This document shows positions 56,029-63,735 of a DNA stretch of 64,000 nt, one piece after another; position 1 is the first letter of the stretch, and the number at the start of each line of letters is the position of its first letter. The DNA lies in assembly GCF_001613265.1 (NCBI RefSeq), contig NZ_BDCA01000008.1, positions 124,001-188,000 of the forward strand, read 5' to 3'. The notes beneath the pieces are model-generated. The model was not told the origin of the DNA. It saw only the letters and a program-made list of their open reading frames with translations, and searched no databases. The stretch comes from Nocardia vermiculata NBRC 100427. Its GTDB lineage: Bacteria > Actinomycetota > Actinomycetes > Mycobacteriales > Mycobacteriaceae. Position numbers and translations under genes: made by a program.

Positions 56029-56877
56029 CTACGCGGAGGTTCGTGATGCGGCGCCCGCGTCGACCGGCACCACGATGCCGGTGATGTGGGCGCTCGCCTT
56101 GTCCGCGAGGAACAGCACTGCCCGCGTCACGTCGAACGGGTCGAGCACCGCGATCGGCACCGCATGATTCTGCTGGAGTACGGGCGCCACGTCGTCCCAG
56201 GTGGGGTCGTTCAGGTCCGGGCGCACCACCCGGTAGAGGTTGTCGTTTCGCACCATGGGGGTGTCGATGTTTCCGGGAGCCACCACGTTCACCGTCACAC
56301 CCTGCGGCGCGAGCTCGCTCGCAGCGGACTTCGACATACCGATGACGCCCCACTTGGAGGCGCAGTACGCCGCCTGACCCGGTACGGCGGTGCGACCCAG
56401 CATCGAAGAGATGGTGACGATGCGCCCGTACCCACGCCGGGTCATACCGGGTGCGACCGCCGCAATGGTGTTGAACACGCCCACCAGGTTGGCGCCGATG
56501 ACGCTGTCCCACACCTGCTGGTCGTGGTCGGTGATCGGCGCAACGGCGGACACCCCGGCATTCGCTACGGCGATGTCGATGTGGCCGAACTCGTTGTCGG
56601 CGTGCGTGACAAGTGCCTCGAGAGCCGATCGGTCCGCGGTGTTCACCTGCCGCGAGATGACCCTGCGGCCCAGGGCCTCGATCCGGCGTGCCGTCTCGGC
56701 CAGCTCCTGTTCGGTACCCAGCGGGTAGCCGATGCCCGGCGCATCCGAACAGCTGTCACAGATCACCAGGTCTGCACCGCGTTCGGCGAAAGCTATGGCG
56801 TGTGAACGGCCCTGCCCGCGTGCGGCACCCGTCACCAGGGCCACGGTGCCGGCGAAGTTCGTATTTTCGGTAGTCAT
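56029..56877 (-). CDS. Mycofactocin-coupled SDR family oxidoreductase
   Basis: A 282-residue SDR with VTGAARGQGRSHAIAFAERG and the extra segment around ICDSCSDAPGIGYPLGTEQE that marks mycofactocin-dependent SDRs, then SNTADRSALEALV-like sequence, VANAGVSAV, ISSMLGRTAV and YCASK. The second ATG (56877) has GAAGGA 6 bases upstream, better than the first. Such enzymes keep their nicotinamide bound and pass electrons to the peptide-derived cofactor mycofactocin, mainly in alcohol, terpene or steroid oxidation. Mycofactocin biosynthesis genes are not in this window. Confidence 0.85.
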   Translation of the reverse strand: MTTENTNFAGTVALVTGAARGQGRSHAIAFAERGADLVICDSCSDAPGIGYPLGTEQELAETARRIEALGRRVISRQVNTADRSALEALVTHADNEFGHIDIAVANAGVSAVAPITDHDQQVWDSVIGANLVGVFNTIAAVAPGMTRRGYGRIVTISSMLGRTAVPGQAAYCASKWGVIGMSKSAASELAPQGVTVNVVAPGNIDTPMVRNDNLYRVVRPDLNDPTWDDVAPVLQQNHAVPIAVLDPFDVTRAVLFLADKASAHITGIVVPVDAGAASRTSA

Positions 56878-56901
56878 CGACATTCCTTCGGTTGCAGGCG
56901 C

Positions 56902-57735
56902 CTATTTGACGCAGTGTCCGGCATCCACCGGGAGGGTGACGCCCGTGATGTAGCGGGCTTCGTCGGAGGCGAGGAACAGGCACGCGTTGGCGATGTCCAC
57001 CGGCTCCAGCATCGGCACGGGCAGCAGGTGCATGGATGCCGTGCCGGCCTCGAACTGCTCCTGGGTGGGATGCTCGGTCCCGGGGCAGAACGTACGCATC
57101 GTGCCCTCGTTCTGGATCATCGTGGTGCGGGTGTTCGCCGGATGCACGGTATTCACCCGGATGCCGGATTCCGCCAGCTCCTGGGCGAGCGCACGCATGA
57201 GACCCACTACGCCGGTTTTGGCCGCCACGTAGTGGCCCACGCTCATCAGTCCCCGCAACCCCGCGATCGAGCTGATGAGGACGATCGACCCACCGCGCCC
57301 CGTCTCCAGTACATGCGGGATCGCCGCCTTGCAGGTCTTCCAGACACCGGTGAGGTTGACATCCAGCATCGTCTGCCAGGCGTCTTCGGACAGCTCGACG
57401 GCGGGGCCAGCGGAGCTGATACCCGCTGTGGCACAAACGATGTCGAGGTGCTCGAACTCGGCAACCCCCTCCGCCACCGCCGAGTCCAGTGCGTCCTGAT
57501 CGCGCACATCCGCTTCGAACGCTGTGATCCGCCGGCCGAGGGCCTCGACCTGTCGCACCGTCTCGGCAAGATCGGCCGGCGACGATCCCGGGGTGGTGGA
57601 GTGCTCGACCGGTGCGCAGCGGTCCACCACGATCACGTCCGCACCTTCCTCGGCGAAGCGCACCGCCTGTGCGCGCCCGATTCCCCGCGCGCCGCCCGTG
57701 ATCAGGGCGGTCTTTCCCGTCAATCGCGTACCCAT
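56902..57735 (-). CDS. SDR family oxidoreductase, likely mycofactocin-coupled
   Basis: A 277-residue SDR. It has GKTALITGGARGIGRAQAVR, an insertion STTPGSSPADLAETVRQVEA before the AFEADVRD strand typical of mycofactocin-associated SDRs, SSIAGLRGL and YVAAK with the catalytic Tyr and Lys. Its ATG shares one base with the stop of the SDR upstream, and it is followed by a third SDR 25 bases away, so all three form one minus-strand operon. Substrate not predictable; a secondary alcohol or carvone/steroid-like alcohol is plausible. Confidence 0.83.
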   Translation of the reverse strand: MGTRLTGKTALITGGARGIGRAQAVRFAEEGADVIVVDRCAPVEHSTTPGSSPADLAETVRQVEALGRRITAFEADVRDQDALDSAVAEGVAEFEHLDIVCATAGISSAGPAVELSEDAWQTMLDVNLTGVWKTCKAAIPHVLETGRGGSIVLISSIAGLRGLMSVGHYVAAKTGVVGLMRALAQELAESGIRVNTVHPANTRTTMIQNEGTMRTFCPGTEHPTQEQFEAGTASMHLLPVPMLEPVDIANACLFLASDEARYITGVTLPVDAGHCVK

Positions 57736-58541
57736 CACGCCACCTTCTGGGTCTGGCCGGCGTCCACGACCAGCTGCTGGCCGGTGATGCACCGGGATTC
57801 GTCGGAGGCCAGGAACAGCACAGCGTTCGCCACGTCCTCGGGTTCCGCCCACGGCAGCGGTAGCAGGTTCCGCCGAGTGAGAATCGGCGTCACATCGTCC
57901 TCGGTGGGGTTGTCCAGATCCGGCCGCAGTCGCGCGAATGTCGTGGGGTTGTTGGTCATTTCGGTGTTCACGGCGCCGGGTACGACCGTGTTCACCCGAA
58001 TCGACTGCGGTCCGAGCTCGTTCGCCAGCGTTCGGGCCAGCCCCACGATGCCGTGTTTGGCCGCACTGTACTGTGACGCACCCGCGACCGACTTGATGCC
58101 GGCCGTCGAGCTGACCAGGATGACCGAGCCGCCGCCACGCTGACGCAGGGCCGCCGCGGAGGCCTTCACCGTATGCCATGCCCCGGTGAGATTGACGCCG
58201 ATCGATCGGTCCCATACCTGTTCGTCGATCGTCCACGAGTCGCCGGGGTGCTCGCACACCCCCGCGTTGGCCACCACGATATCGAGGCCACCGAGCCGGT
58301 CGACGCCCGCAGCGACGGCGTCGGCCAACGCCGCGTGATCCTGCACGTCCGCGCATGCGGTCACGATGCTTCGCTGATGTGCGTGGACGCGGTCCGCCGC
58401 TGCTGTCAGCCGGTTCGCGTCGATGTCGACGGCGATGATGTCCGCGCCCTCGGCGGCGAGCCGAGCGACGAAGCTCGAGCCCATGCCCGCTCCTGCGCCG
58501 GTCACCAGCGCTACCTTTCCTGCCAGACGTGTCACAGTCAC
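57735..58541 (-). CDS. SDR family oxidoreductase
   Basis: A 268-residue classical SDR with VTGAGAGMGSSFVARLAAEG, VANAGVCEH, SSTAGIKSVA and YSAAK. The active site and C-terminal RCITGQQLVVDAG are standard. It is first in the operon SDR-SDR-SDR read toward lower coordinates. A divergent SDR begins 146 bases away, so the region between is a shared promoter. It differs in sequence enough from its neighbours that these are not recent duplicates. Confidence 0.88.
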   Translation of the reverse strand: MTVTRLAGKVALVTGAGAGMGSSFVARLAAEGADIIAVDIDANRLTAAADRVHAHQRSIVTACADVQDHAALADAVAAGVDRLGGLDIVVANAGVCEHPGDSWTIDEQVWDRSIGVNLTGAWHTVKASAAALRQRGGGSVILVSSTAGIKSVAGASQYSAAKHGIVGLARTLANELGPQSIRVNTVVPGAVNTEMTNNPTTFARLRPDLDNPTEDDVTPILTRRNLLPLPWAEPEDVANAVLFLASDESRCITGQQLVVDAGQTQKVA

Positions 58542-58687
58542 TCCCTTGGTCGTGTCGCCACGGTAGGCAGATCCCGGGCTTCCGCACTCGGCCGTCTCAT
58601 CTGCTGGGAGGATGAGTTTCGCTTTCTCCGTTCGGCTCTAACGTCCGCTGTGACAACGACAGGCGATGTGATGAAGAAGGCGAATCG

Positions 58688-59500
58688 ATGAGCATTGTCC
58701 AGGGATCCGGTGGGGTCGCGGTGGTCACGGGTGCGGGTAGCGGGATCGGTGCGGCGATCGCCCGCCGCGCCGCGGCCCGCGGGATGCAGGTCGTGCTCGC
58801 GGACATCTCCGCCGGGCGCATCGACGCGATCGCCCGGGAACTCGCACATTCCGGGCACGAGGCGGTAGCGGTCCCGACCGATGTGACCGACCCCGAATCG
58901 GTGGATGCCCTGGCCGACGCCGCCTACGAGCGCTTCGGCCACGTGACCCTGCTGGCCAACAACGCGGGTCTCGAATCGCTCGGCAACCTGTGGGAGATCC
59001 CGCCGGGGGAGTGGCGCCGGCTCGTCTCGGTCAACGTGGACGGGATATTTCACGGCATCCGTTCGTTCGTTCCACGGATGGGTGCGGATCCGCGCCCGTC
59101 GTCTGTGGTCAACACGACGTCGGTAGGCGGCATCGGCACGACACCTGGGATGGGAGCGTATACCGTCTCCAAGCATGCAGCGCAGCAGATGACGGAGTGC
59201 CTCTATCTCGAATGCGCCGAGGCATTTCCACAGATCAGGATTTCCGCTTTCGTGCCGGCGCACGTGTCCACCCGCATCTTCGAAGTTGTGCGGCCGGTGG
59301 AGAAGACCGCGGACGCGGTCGAATACTGGCGTGGTCAACTCCGGGACAAGGGCATGACGCCCGAGGGTGCGGCCCGAATCTTCTTCGACGGGGTCGACCG
59401 TGAAGATTTCTGGATCCTCACCCATCCGGAGGCGTTCGACAGGATCGCCGGGCGGCGCTCCCGCCTCCTCGCCGAAGCCCTTCGTCCCGACGCGCCGTGA
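58688..59500 (+). CDS. SDR family oxidoreductase
   Basis: A 270-residue SDR with VTGAGSGIGAAIARRAAARG, NNAGLESLG, the Ser motif NTTSVGGIG and YTVSK. The C-terminal part (VEKTADAVEYWRGQLRDKGM, DFWILTHPEAF) matches SDRs that lie in lipid/steroid catabolic clusters. GAAGG precedes the ATG. It is divergent from the SDR operon and converges on the kinase gene. Confidence 0.87.
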   Translation: MSIVQGSGGVAVVTGAGSGIGAAIARRAAARGMQVVLADISAGRIDAIARELAHSGHEAVAVPTDVTDPESVDALADAAYERFGHVTLLANNAGLESLGNLWEIPPGEWRRLVSVNVDGIFHGIRSFVPRMGADPRPSSVVNTTSVGGIGTTPGMGAYTVSKHAAQQMTECLYLECAEAFPQIRISAFVPAHVSTRIFEVVRPVEKTADAVEYWRGQLRDKGMTPEGAARIFFDGVDREDFWILTHPEAFDRIAGRRSRLLAEALRPDAP

Positions 59501-59528
59501 TACCGGGGCTGTGTCGGTCCACCTCTCG

Positions 59529-60575
59529 TCAGGACAATTGTTGCGCACGCGCCGAGGCCTGGGCTGCGAGCCGCTCCGCCTGTGCGGCAAACGATTCGGG
59601 ACTGCGATCGGTACGCCCCATCGATCCCCGCGACATTCGCGCGTAGACGTTCTCGACGATGCAGGCCGTCTTCCACCAGCTGAATGCGATATAGAAATCG
59701 ACGTCGCGATCGGCCACGTCCAGCGTCGGCCGCATCGCGTCGCGGTACGCGCGCACCAGCTCCGCGCGGGAGGGCAGCCCGGTCGTGAGTGTCGGCGGGT
59801 TCTCCAGAGCTGTCACCTCGTCGCCGGGTTGCGCCCAATACACGAGGAAATGCCCGAGGTCGGCCAGTGGGTCGCCGACCGTCGTCAACTCCCAGTCCAG
59901 TACCCCGACGACCGTGCATTCCGGGCCGATGAGGCAGTTGTCCAGCCGAAAGTCTCCATGGACGATCGAGGCCCGGCGCTGCACCGGAACCTGCTGCGCG
60001 AGGAGATCTCGGGCGTGCTCGATGTCCCCGAGTACCCGCACCCGATCGCTTTCCCAGTTGTGTGACCAGCGTGCCAGCTGGCGTTCGATGAAGCCGCGTT
60101 GTTCGGCGCGCCGGCCCCATCCGACCGTGGCAAGGTCGACCTGGTGCAGTGCCGCCATCGCCTCGATCAGCGAGTGTGCGATGCGCGACCGTTGGGCGGG
60201 ATCCGCGAAGCGCTCGAAATCCGCCGGCCCGCGAACGATCGCACCGTCGAGGTGCTCCATCACGAAAAATGGTGCGCCGTTGACTCGTTCGTCCTCGCAT
60301 GTCCCCAGCACGGCCGGCGTCGGGACACCGGTGCCCGTGACCTTCCGTAGCACGCCCGCCTCACGCACGACGTCGTGGGCGTTGCCCGTAGGCACCCCGA
60401 GCGGTGGCCTGCGTAGTACCCAACGACCCGAGGCCGAGTCCGTGACCGCGTAGGTCAGGTTGGATCGCCCGCCCGCGATCTGCGTGAAATGCAAGGGGGG
60501 CACCACTTCTGGAATATTCGCGAGAAACCACTTCGTCACCGCATCGTGCGAGATGCCCACCGTCTCAGCATCCAT
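59529..60575 (-). CDS. APH-fold phosphotransferase, ACAD11 kinase-domain-like
   Basis: A 348-residue kinase of the APH/choline-kinase fold. The catalytic loop is HGDFRLDN (206-213, Asp208), the Mg-binding DWE follows at 227-229 (GVLDWELTTVGDPLADLGHF), and the nucleotide-lobe segments GGRSNLTYAV and RRPPLGV are present. HGDFRLDN, LDWEL and the surrounding layout match the N-terminal kinase domain of mammalian ACAD10/11 and of mycobacterial FadE36-type proteins rather than antibiotic kinases. It is encoded 31 bases after an acyl-CoA dehydrogenase on the same strand. By analogy it may phosphorylate the hydroxyl of 4-hydroxyacyl-CoAs. The ATG at 60575 has GGAGGAG upstream. Confidence 0.85.
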   Translation of the reverse strand: MDAETVGISHDAVTKWFLANIPEVVPPLHFTQIAGGRSNLTYAVTDSASGRWVLRRPPLGVPTGNAHDVVREAGVLRKVTGTGVPTPAVLGTCEDERVNGAPFFVMEHLDGAIVRGPADFERFADPAQRSRIAHSLIEAMAALHQVDLATVGWGRRAEQRGFIERQLARWSHNWESDRVRVLGDIEHARDLLAQQVPVQRRASIVHGDFRLDNCLIGPECTVVGVLDWELTTVGDPLADLGHFLVYWAQPGDEVTALENPPTLTTGLPSRAELVRAYRDAMRPTLDVADRDVDFYIAFSWWKTACIVENVYARMSRGSMGRTDRSPESFAAQAERLAAQASARAQQLS

Positions 60576-60606
60576 GACCACTCCTCCACAAGTTTCGGCA
60601 AGCCGT

Positions 60607-61806
60607 CTACCGGTATTTGCGTAGCTCGTGCCGAGCCACGCTGCGGATGTGGACCTCGTCCGGCCCGTCGGCTATTCCCAGGATCCGGGCACTTGCCCAC
60701 ATCCGTGCGATGGGGAAGTCGTCGGTGACACCGCCCCCGCCATGGCTCTGGATCGCCCGGTTCAGCACCGATCGGGCAACACGCGGACCGATCACCTTCA
60801 CCGCGGCGATCTCGATCTGGGCGCCCTTGGCGCCTACCTGATCGATCATCCACGCGGTCTTGAGGACCAGCAGTCGAGCTTGTTCGATCTCCAGGCGAGA
60901 CTCGGCGATCCAGGTGCGAATCACACCCTGGTCGGAGAGTGGACCGCCGAAGGCGTTGCGCGACATCGCCCGTCGTGCCATCAACTCCAGCCCCCGCTCG
61001 GCCATGCCGATGCAGCGCATCGCGTGATGGATGCGGCCCGGGCCGAGGCGGGCCTGTGCGATCGCGAATCCCTCACCTGCACCGGACAGCATGTTCGCGA
61101 CCGGCACGCGGACGTCGGAGAACGTGATCTCGCAGTGCCCCTGTTGGTCGTAATAGCCGAAAATCGGTAGCGAGCGGACGATCTCGACGCCAGGGGTCGC
61201 GACCGGGACGAGGATCATCGACTGCTGCCGGTGCACCGGCGCGTCCGGATCCGTCTTGCCCATCACCACGAGGATCTCGCAGCGTGGATCACCGGCGCCC
61301 GAGGTCCACCACTTGCGGCCGTTGATCACGTACTCGTCCCCGTCCCGGACGATCGAGGTGGAGATGTTGCGCGCATCCGAGGACGCCACGTCCGGTTCGG
61401 TCATCGAAAAGCCCGACCGGATCCGGCCGTCGAGCAGGGGTTCGAGCCACCGCTGCTGTTGTTCGGGCGTGCCGAACATGTGCAGGATCTCCATGTTGCC
61501 GGTGGACGGCGCGGAACAGTTCAGTGCTTCCGGCGCGATGTAGGGCGAGCGGCCCGTCACCTCGGCGATGTGTGCGTAGTCGAGGTGGGTCAGGCCCGAG
61601 AGCGCGGGCAGGAACAGGTTCCACAGGCCCTGCCGGCGGGCCTCGGCCTTGAGTTGTTCCACCACCGGCGGTAGCTCGTGGCTGCGCGGGCCGGCGGTCT
61701 CGCGCTGCTCGGCGTACACCGCCTCGGCGGGGTAGACGTGGGAGTCCATGAAGGTGTGCAGACGCCCGATGATGTTGCGGGCTTCCGGACTCGGTGAAAG
61801 ATCCAT
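60607..61806 (-). CDS. Acyl-CoA dehydrogenase, ACAD11 C-domain-like
   Basis: A 399-residue acyl-CoA dehydrogenase-fold flavoprotein. Features: MTEPDVASSDARNISTSIVR (FAD/substrate motif), INGRKWWTSGAGDPRCEILV, GQGHCEITFSDVRVPVANML-type sequence, LGPGRIHHAMRCIGMAERGL and GGGGVTDDFP, ending DGPDEVHIRSVARHELRKY. The TEPDVASSDA, KWW[ST]SGAG and GPGRIHH segments match the dehydrogenase half of mammalian ACAD11 much more closely than straight-chain FadE enzymes. Together with the adjacent APH kinase it looks like a split ACAD11. The ATG at 61806 has GAGGAG 6 bases upstream. Confidence 0.87.
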   Translation of the reverse strand: MDLSPSPEARNIIGRLHTFMDSHVYPAEAVYAEQRETAGPRSHELPPVVEQLKAEARRQGLWNLFLPALSGLTHLDYAHIAEVTGRSPYIAPEALNCSAPSTGNMEILHMFGTPEQQQRWLEPLLDGRIRSGFSMTEPDVASSDARNISTSIVRDGDEYVINGRKWWTSGAGDPRCEILVVMGKTDPDAPVHRQQSMILVPVATPGVEIVRSLPIFGYYDQQGHCEITFSDVRVPVANMLSGAGEGFAIAQARLGPGRIHHAMRCIGMAERGLELMARRAMSRNAFGGPLSDQGVIRTWIAESRLEIEQARLLVLKTAWMIDQVGAKGAQIEIAAVKVIGPRVARSVLNRAIQSHGGGGVTDDFPIARMWASARILGIADGPDEVHIRSVARHELRKYR

Positions 61807-61835
61807 GTACAGCTCCTCGGGGAGTGGGCGGGGCG

Positions 61836-62810
61836 TTACCGGCTGGTCAGGACGACCTTGCCGCGGGCACGTCGGCCCATCACGACCTCCAGCGCCGCGG
61901 ACGCGTCGGCCAGCGGATAGGTCGCGCTGACGTGCGGGCGCAGCCGGCCCCGGTCGTACCAGTCGAACAGCCGACCCATGTTCTCCGCGTTGCGATCCGG
62001 GTTGCGCTTCGCCCATGCGCCCCACAGCACGCCGTGCAGTGCACCACTACTCACCAGCAGTCGGTTCATTCCCACCTTCGGGATGTCGCCCGAGGCGTAT
62101 CCGACGGTGAGATAGCGTCCGCCCCAAGCCAATGCACGGACGGCGGTCAACGCATGGTCACCGCCGACCGGGTCGTACACGACGTCGACACCCCCCGGAG
62201 CCGACTCCGTGATCCGCTTCTTCAGATCATCGGCGGTGTAGTCGATCAGTTCGTCGGCACCGTGATCGCGGCACACCTCGAGCTTGTCCGGACTCGACGC
62301 GGCCGCGATCACTGTCGCGCCGAGCGCCTTTCCTATCTCGACGGCGGTGAGTCCGACCCCGCCGGATGCGCCGAGTACGAGCAGGGTTTCCCCCGGGGCG
62401 AGATCCGCCTTGTCGACCAGGCCGTGGTAAGACGTCGCGTAGGTGACCACGAAGCCGGCCGCGTCGACGTAGGACATGGAGTCCGGAATGGGAAACACCA
62501 TCGTCGCGGGCACCGCCACTTGTTCCGCGTAGCCGCCCATACTGCAGAACACGAGTACCCGCGACCCGATCTCGAACCCGGTGACGTTGGCGCCGACCGA
62601 CCTGACCACTCCGGCCGCCTCCGACCCCGGAACGAACGGCAGCGCGGGCTTGGTCTGGTAGTTGCCGGACACGACGAGGCCGTCGGGAAAGTTGACGCCC
62701 GCGGCGTGGACTTCGACGAGAACATCGTCGGGTCCGGGCGCCGGCTCGTCGACGTCGGTATAGCGCAGGACGTCCGGAGCACCGAGGACCTCACACAGTT
62801 GGGCCTTCAC
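61836..62810 (-). CDS. NADPH:quinone oxidoreductase-like MDR (zinc-free)
   Basis: A 324-residue medium-chain dehydrogenase/reductase. HAAGVNFPDGLVVSGNY and LPFVPGSEAAGVVRSVGANV and the NADPH motif LLVLGASGGVGLTAVEIGKA identify the quinone-oxidoreductase/enoyl-reductase branch, without zinc-binding cysteines. The GTG start overlaps the upstream MaoC gene's stop (GTGA). It probably reduces an enoyl-CoA or an enone intermediate of the pathway; the specific substrate is unknown. Confidence 0.88.
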   Translation of the reverse strand: MKAQLCEVLGAPDVLRYTDVDEPAPGPDDVLVEVHAAGVNFPDGLVVSGNYQTKPALPFVPGSEAAGVVRSVGANVTGFEIGSRVLVFCSMGGYAEQVAVPATMVFPIPDSMSYVDAAGFVVTYATSYHGLVDKADLAPGETLLVLGASGGVGLTAVEIGKALGATVIAAASSPDKLEVCRDHGADELIDYTADDLKKRITESAPGGVDVVYDPVGGDHALTAVRALAWGGRYLTVGYASGDIPKVGMNRLLVSSGALHGVLWGAWAKRNPDRNAENMGRLFDWYDRGRLRPHVSATYPLADASAALEVVMGRRARGKVVLTSR

Positions 62811-63244
62811 GTCGCTGTCCCGTCGGTGGTCGGGGTCGCTGCGTCGGTGCCGTTCCGGACGAACGTGGCCCATGCCTTGACGGCCAGGCCGCCGGTCTGC
62901 CGGGCACAGTCGAGTTCGAGGTCGACCTTGGCGACACCGTCGTATTCGTATTCCTTCAGGATGTGCGCGGTGCAGGTGAGCACGTCGCCGGGCCACACCT
63001 GCTCGAGGAACCGCACTCGAAACGAGCGCACGTTCTCCGCGCCCAGCCAGTCGGTGGCGTAGGTGGCGAGCAGTCCGGCCTGGAACATCCCCACCGAGAA
63101 CGGTGCCGGATAGCCGGCGGCCTCCGCGAACGTCTGATCGTGGTGGATGGGGTTCATATCCCCCGAGGCGCCCTGGTACCGAACGAAATCCGTCCGGGTC
63201 ACCGGACCGACCGTCCAGGGAGCGGGGGCTGTCAACGCGGTCAT
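62807..63244 (-). CDS. MaoC family (R)-hydratase, catalytic subunit
   Basis: A 145-residue hot-dog protein with the hydratase-2 motif YQGASGDMNPIHHDQTFAEA, including the catalytic Asp and His. It would hydrate or dehydrate an enoyl-CoA/3-hydroxyacyl-CoA. Its ATGA start overlaps the upstream FAS1-like gene, so the two small hot-dog proteins probably form a heterodimer like HadAB or ChsH-type hydratases. Confidence 0.9.
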   Translation of the reverse strand: MTALTAPAPWTVGPVTRTDFVRYQGASGDMNPIHHDQTFAEAAGYPAPFSVGMFQAGLLATYATDWLGAENVRSFRVRFLEQVWPGDVLTCTAHILKEYEYDGVAKVDLELDCARQTGGLAVKAWATFVRNGTDAATPTTDGTAT

Positions 63245-63690
63245 GATGCCTCCGTAGCGGGGCGTGCGGTTTCGACCCCGGTCAACGTGGCACGGGCTAC
63301 CAGGGCACCCGTCTCGTCGACGAAGTCGGTGACCATGACCGCGAAGGTCATTTCGCCGCCGCGGCGGCCCTGCTTGGTGTAGATATCGGAAATCCGAGAC
63401 GTGCAGCGCAGTCGCGTCCCGGCCTTCGGTGGGGGACCGAAGAACTCGTACTGTTGCTCGGCGTGTAGACCGCGCTTGCCGTCCAATTCCACAGCCGTCC
63501 AGGGATTTCCGTCTTCGGGCTGCCAGAACAGTGTCGTGGTCAGAAACGTCGGTGGGGACACCGGGTTCTCACCCTCGAGATAGTCGGGATTACTCGAGCG
63601 GGTAGCTACCGCGAACTCGCGGACCTTGCCCCGCTCCACGTCGAGGTCGAAGGGCACACCCTCGACGCCGACAGCATCTGCGTTGGCCAT
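63241..63690 (-). CDS. FAS1-like/MaoC N-terminal dehydratase domain protein, partner subunit
   Basis: A 149-residue hot-dog protein of the MaoC_dehydrat_N class: DLDVERGKVREFAVATRSSN, PPTFLTTTLFW, GLHAEQQYEFFGPPPKAG and FAVMVTDFVDETGALVARAT. It lacks the D-N-P-x-H motif of the catalytic subunit and is expected to provide substrate binding in a complex with the next gene. It overlaps that gene by 4 bases and follows the SDR gene by 45 bases. Confidence 0.85.
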   Translation of the reverse strand: MANADAVGVEGVPFDLDVERGKVREFAVATRSSNPDYLEGENPVSPPTFLTTTLFWQPEDGNPWTAVELDGKRGLHAEQQYEFFGPPPKAGTRLRCTSRISDIYTKQGRRGGEMTFAVMVTDFVDETGALVARATLTGVETARPATEAS

Positions 63691-63735
63691 ATCGTCTCTG
63701 TTCTTTCAGACTTGGGCTGGGGGAGTAGGTGCGGC

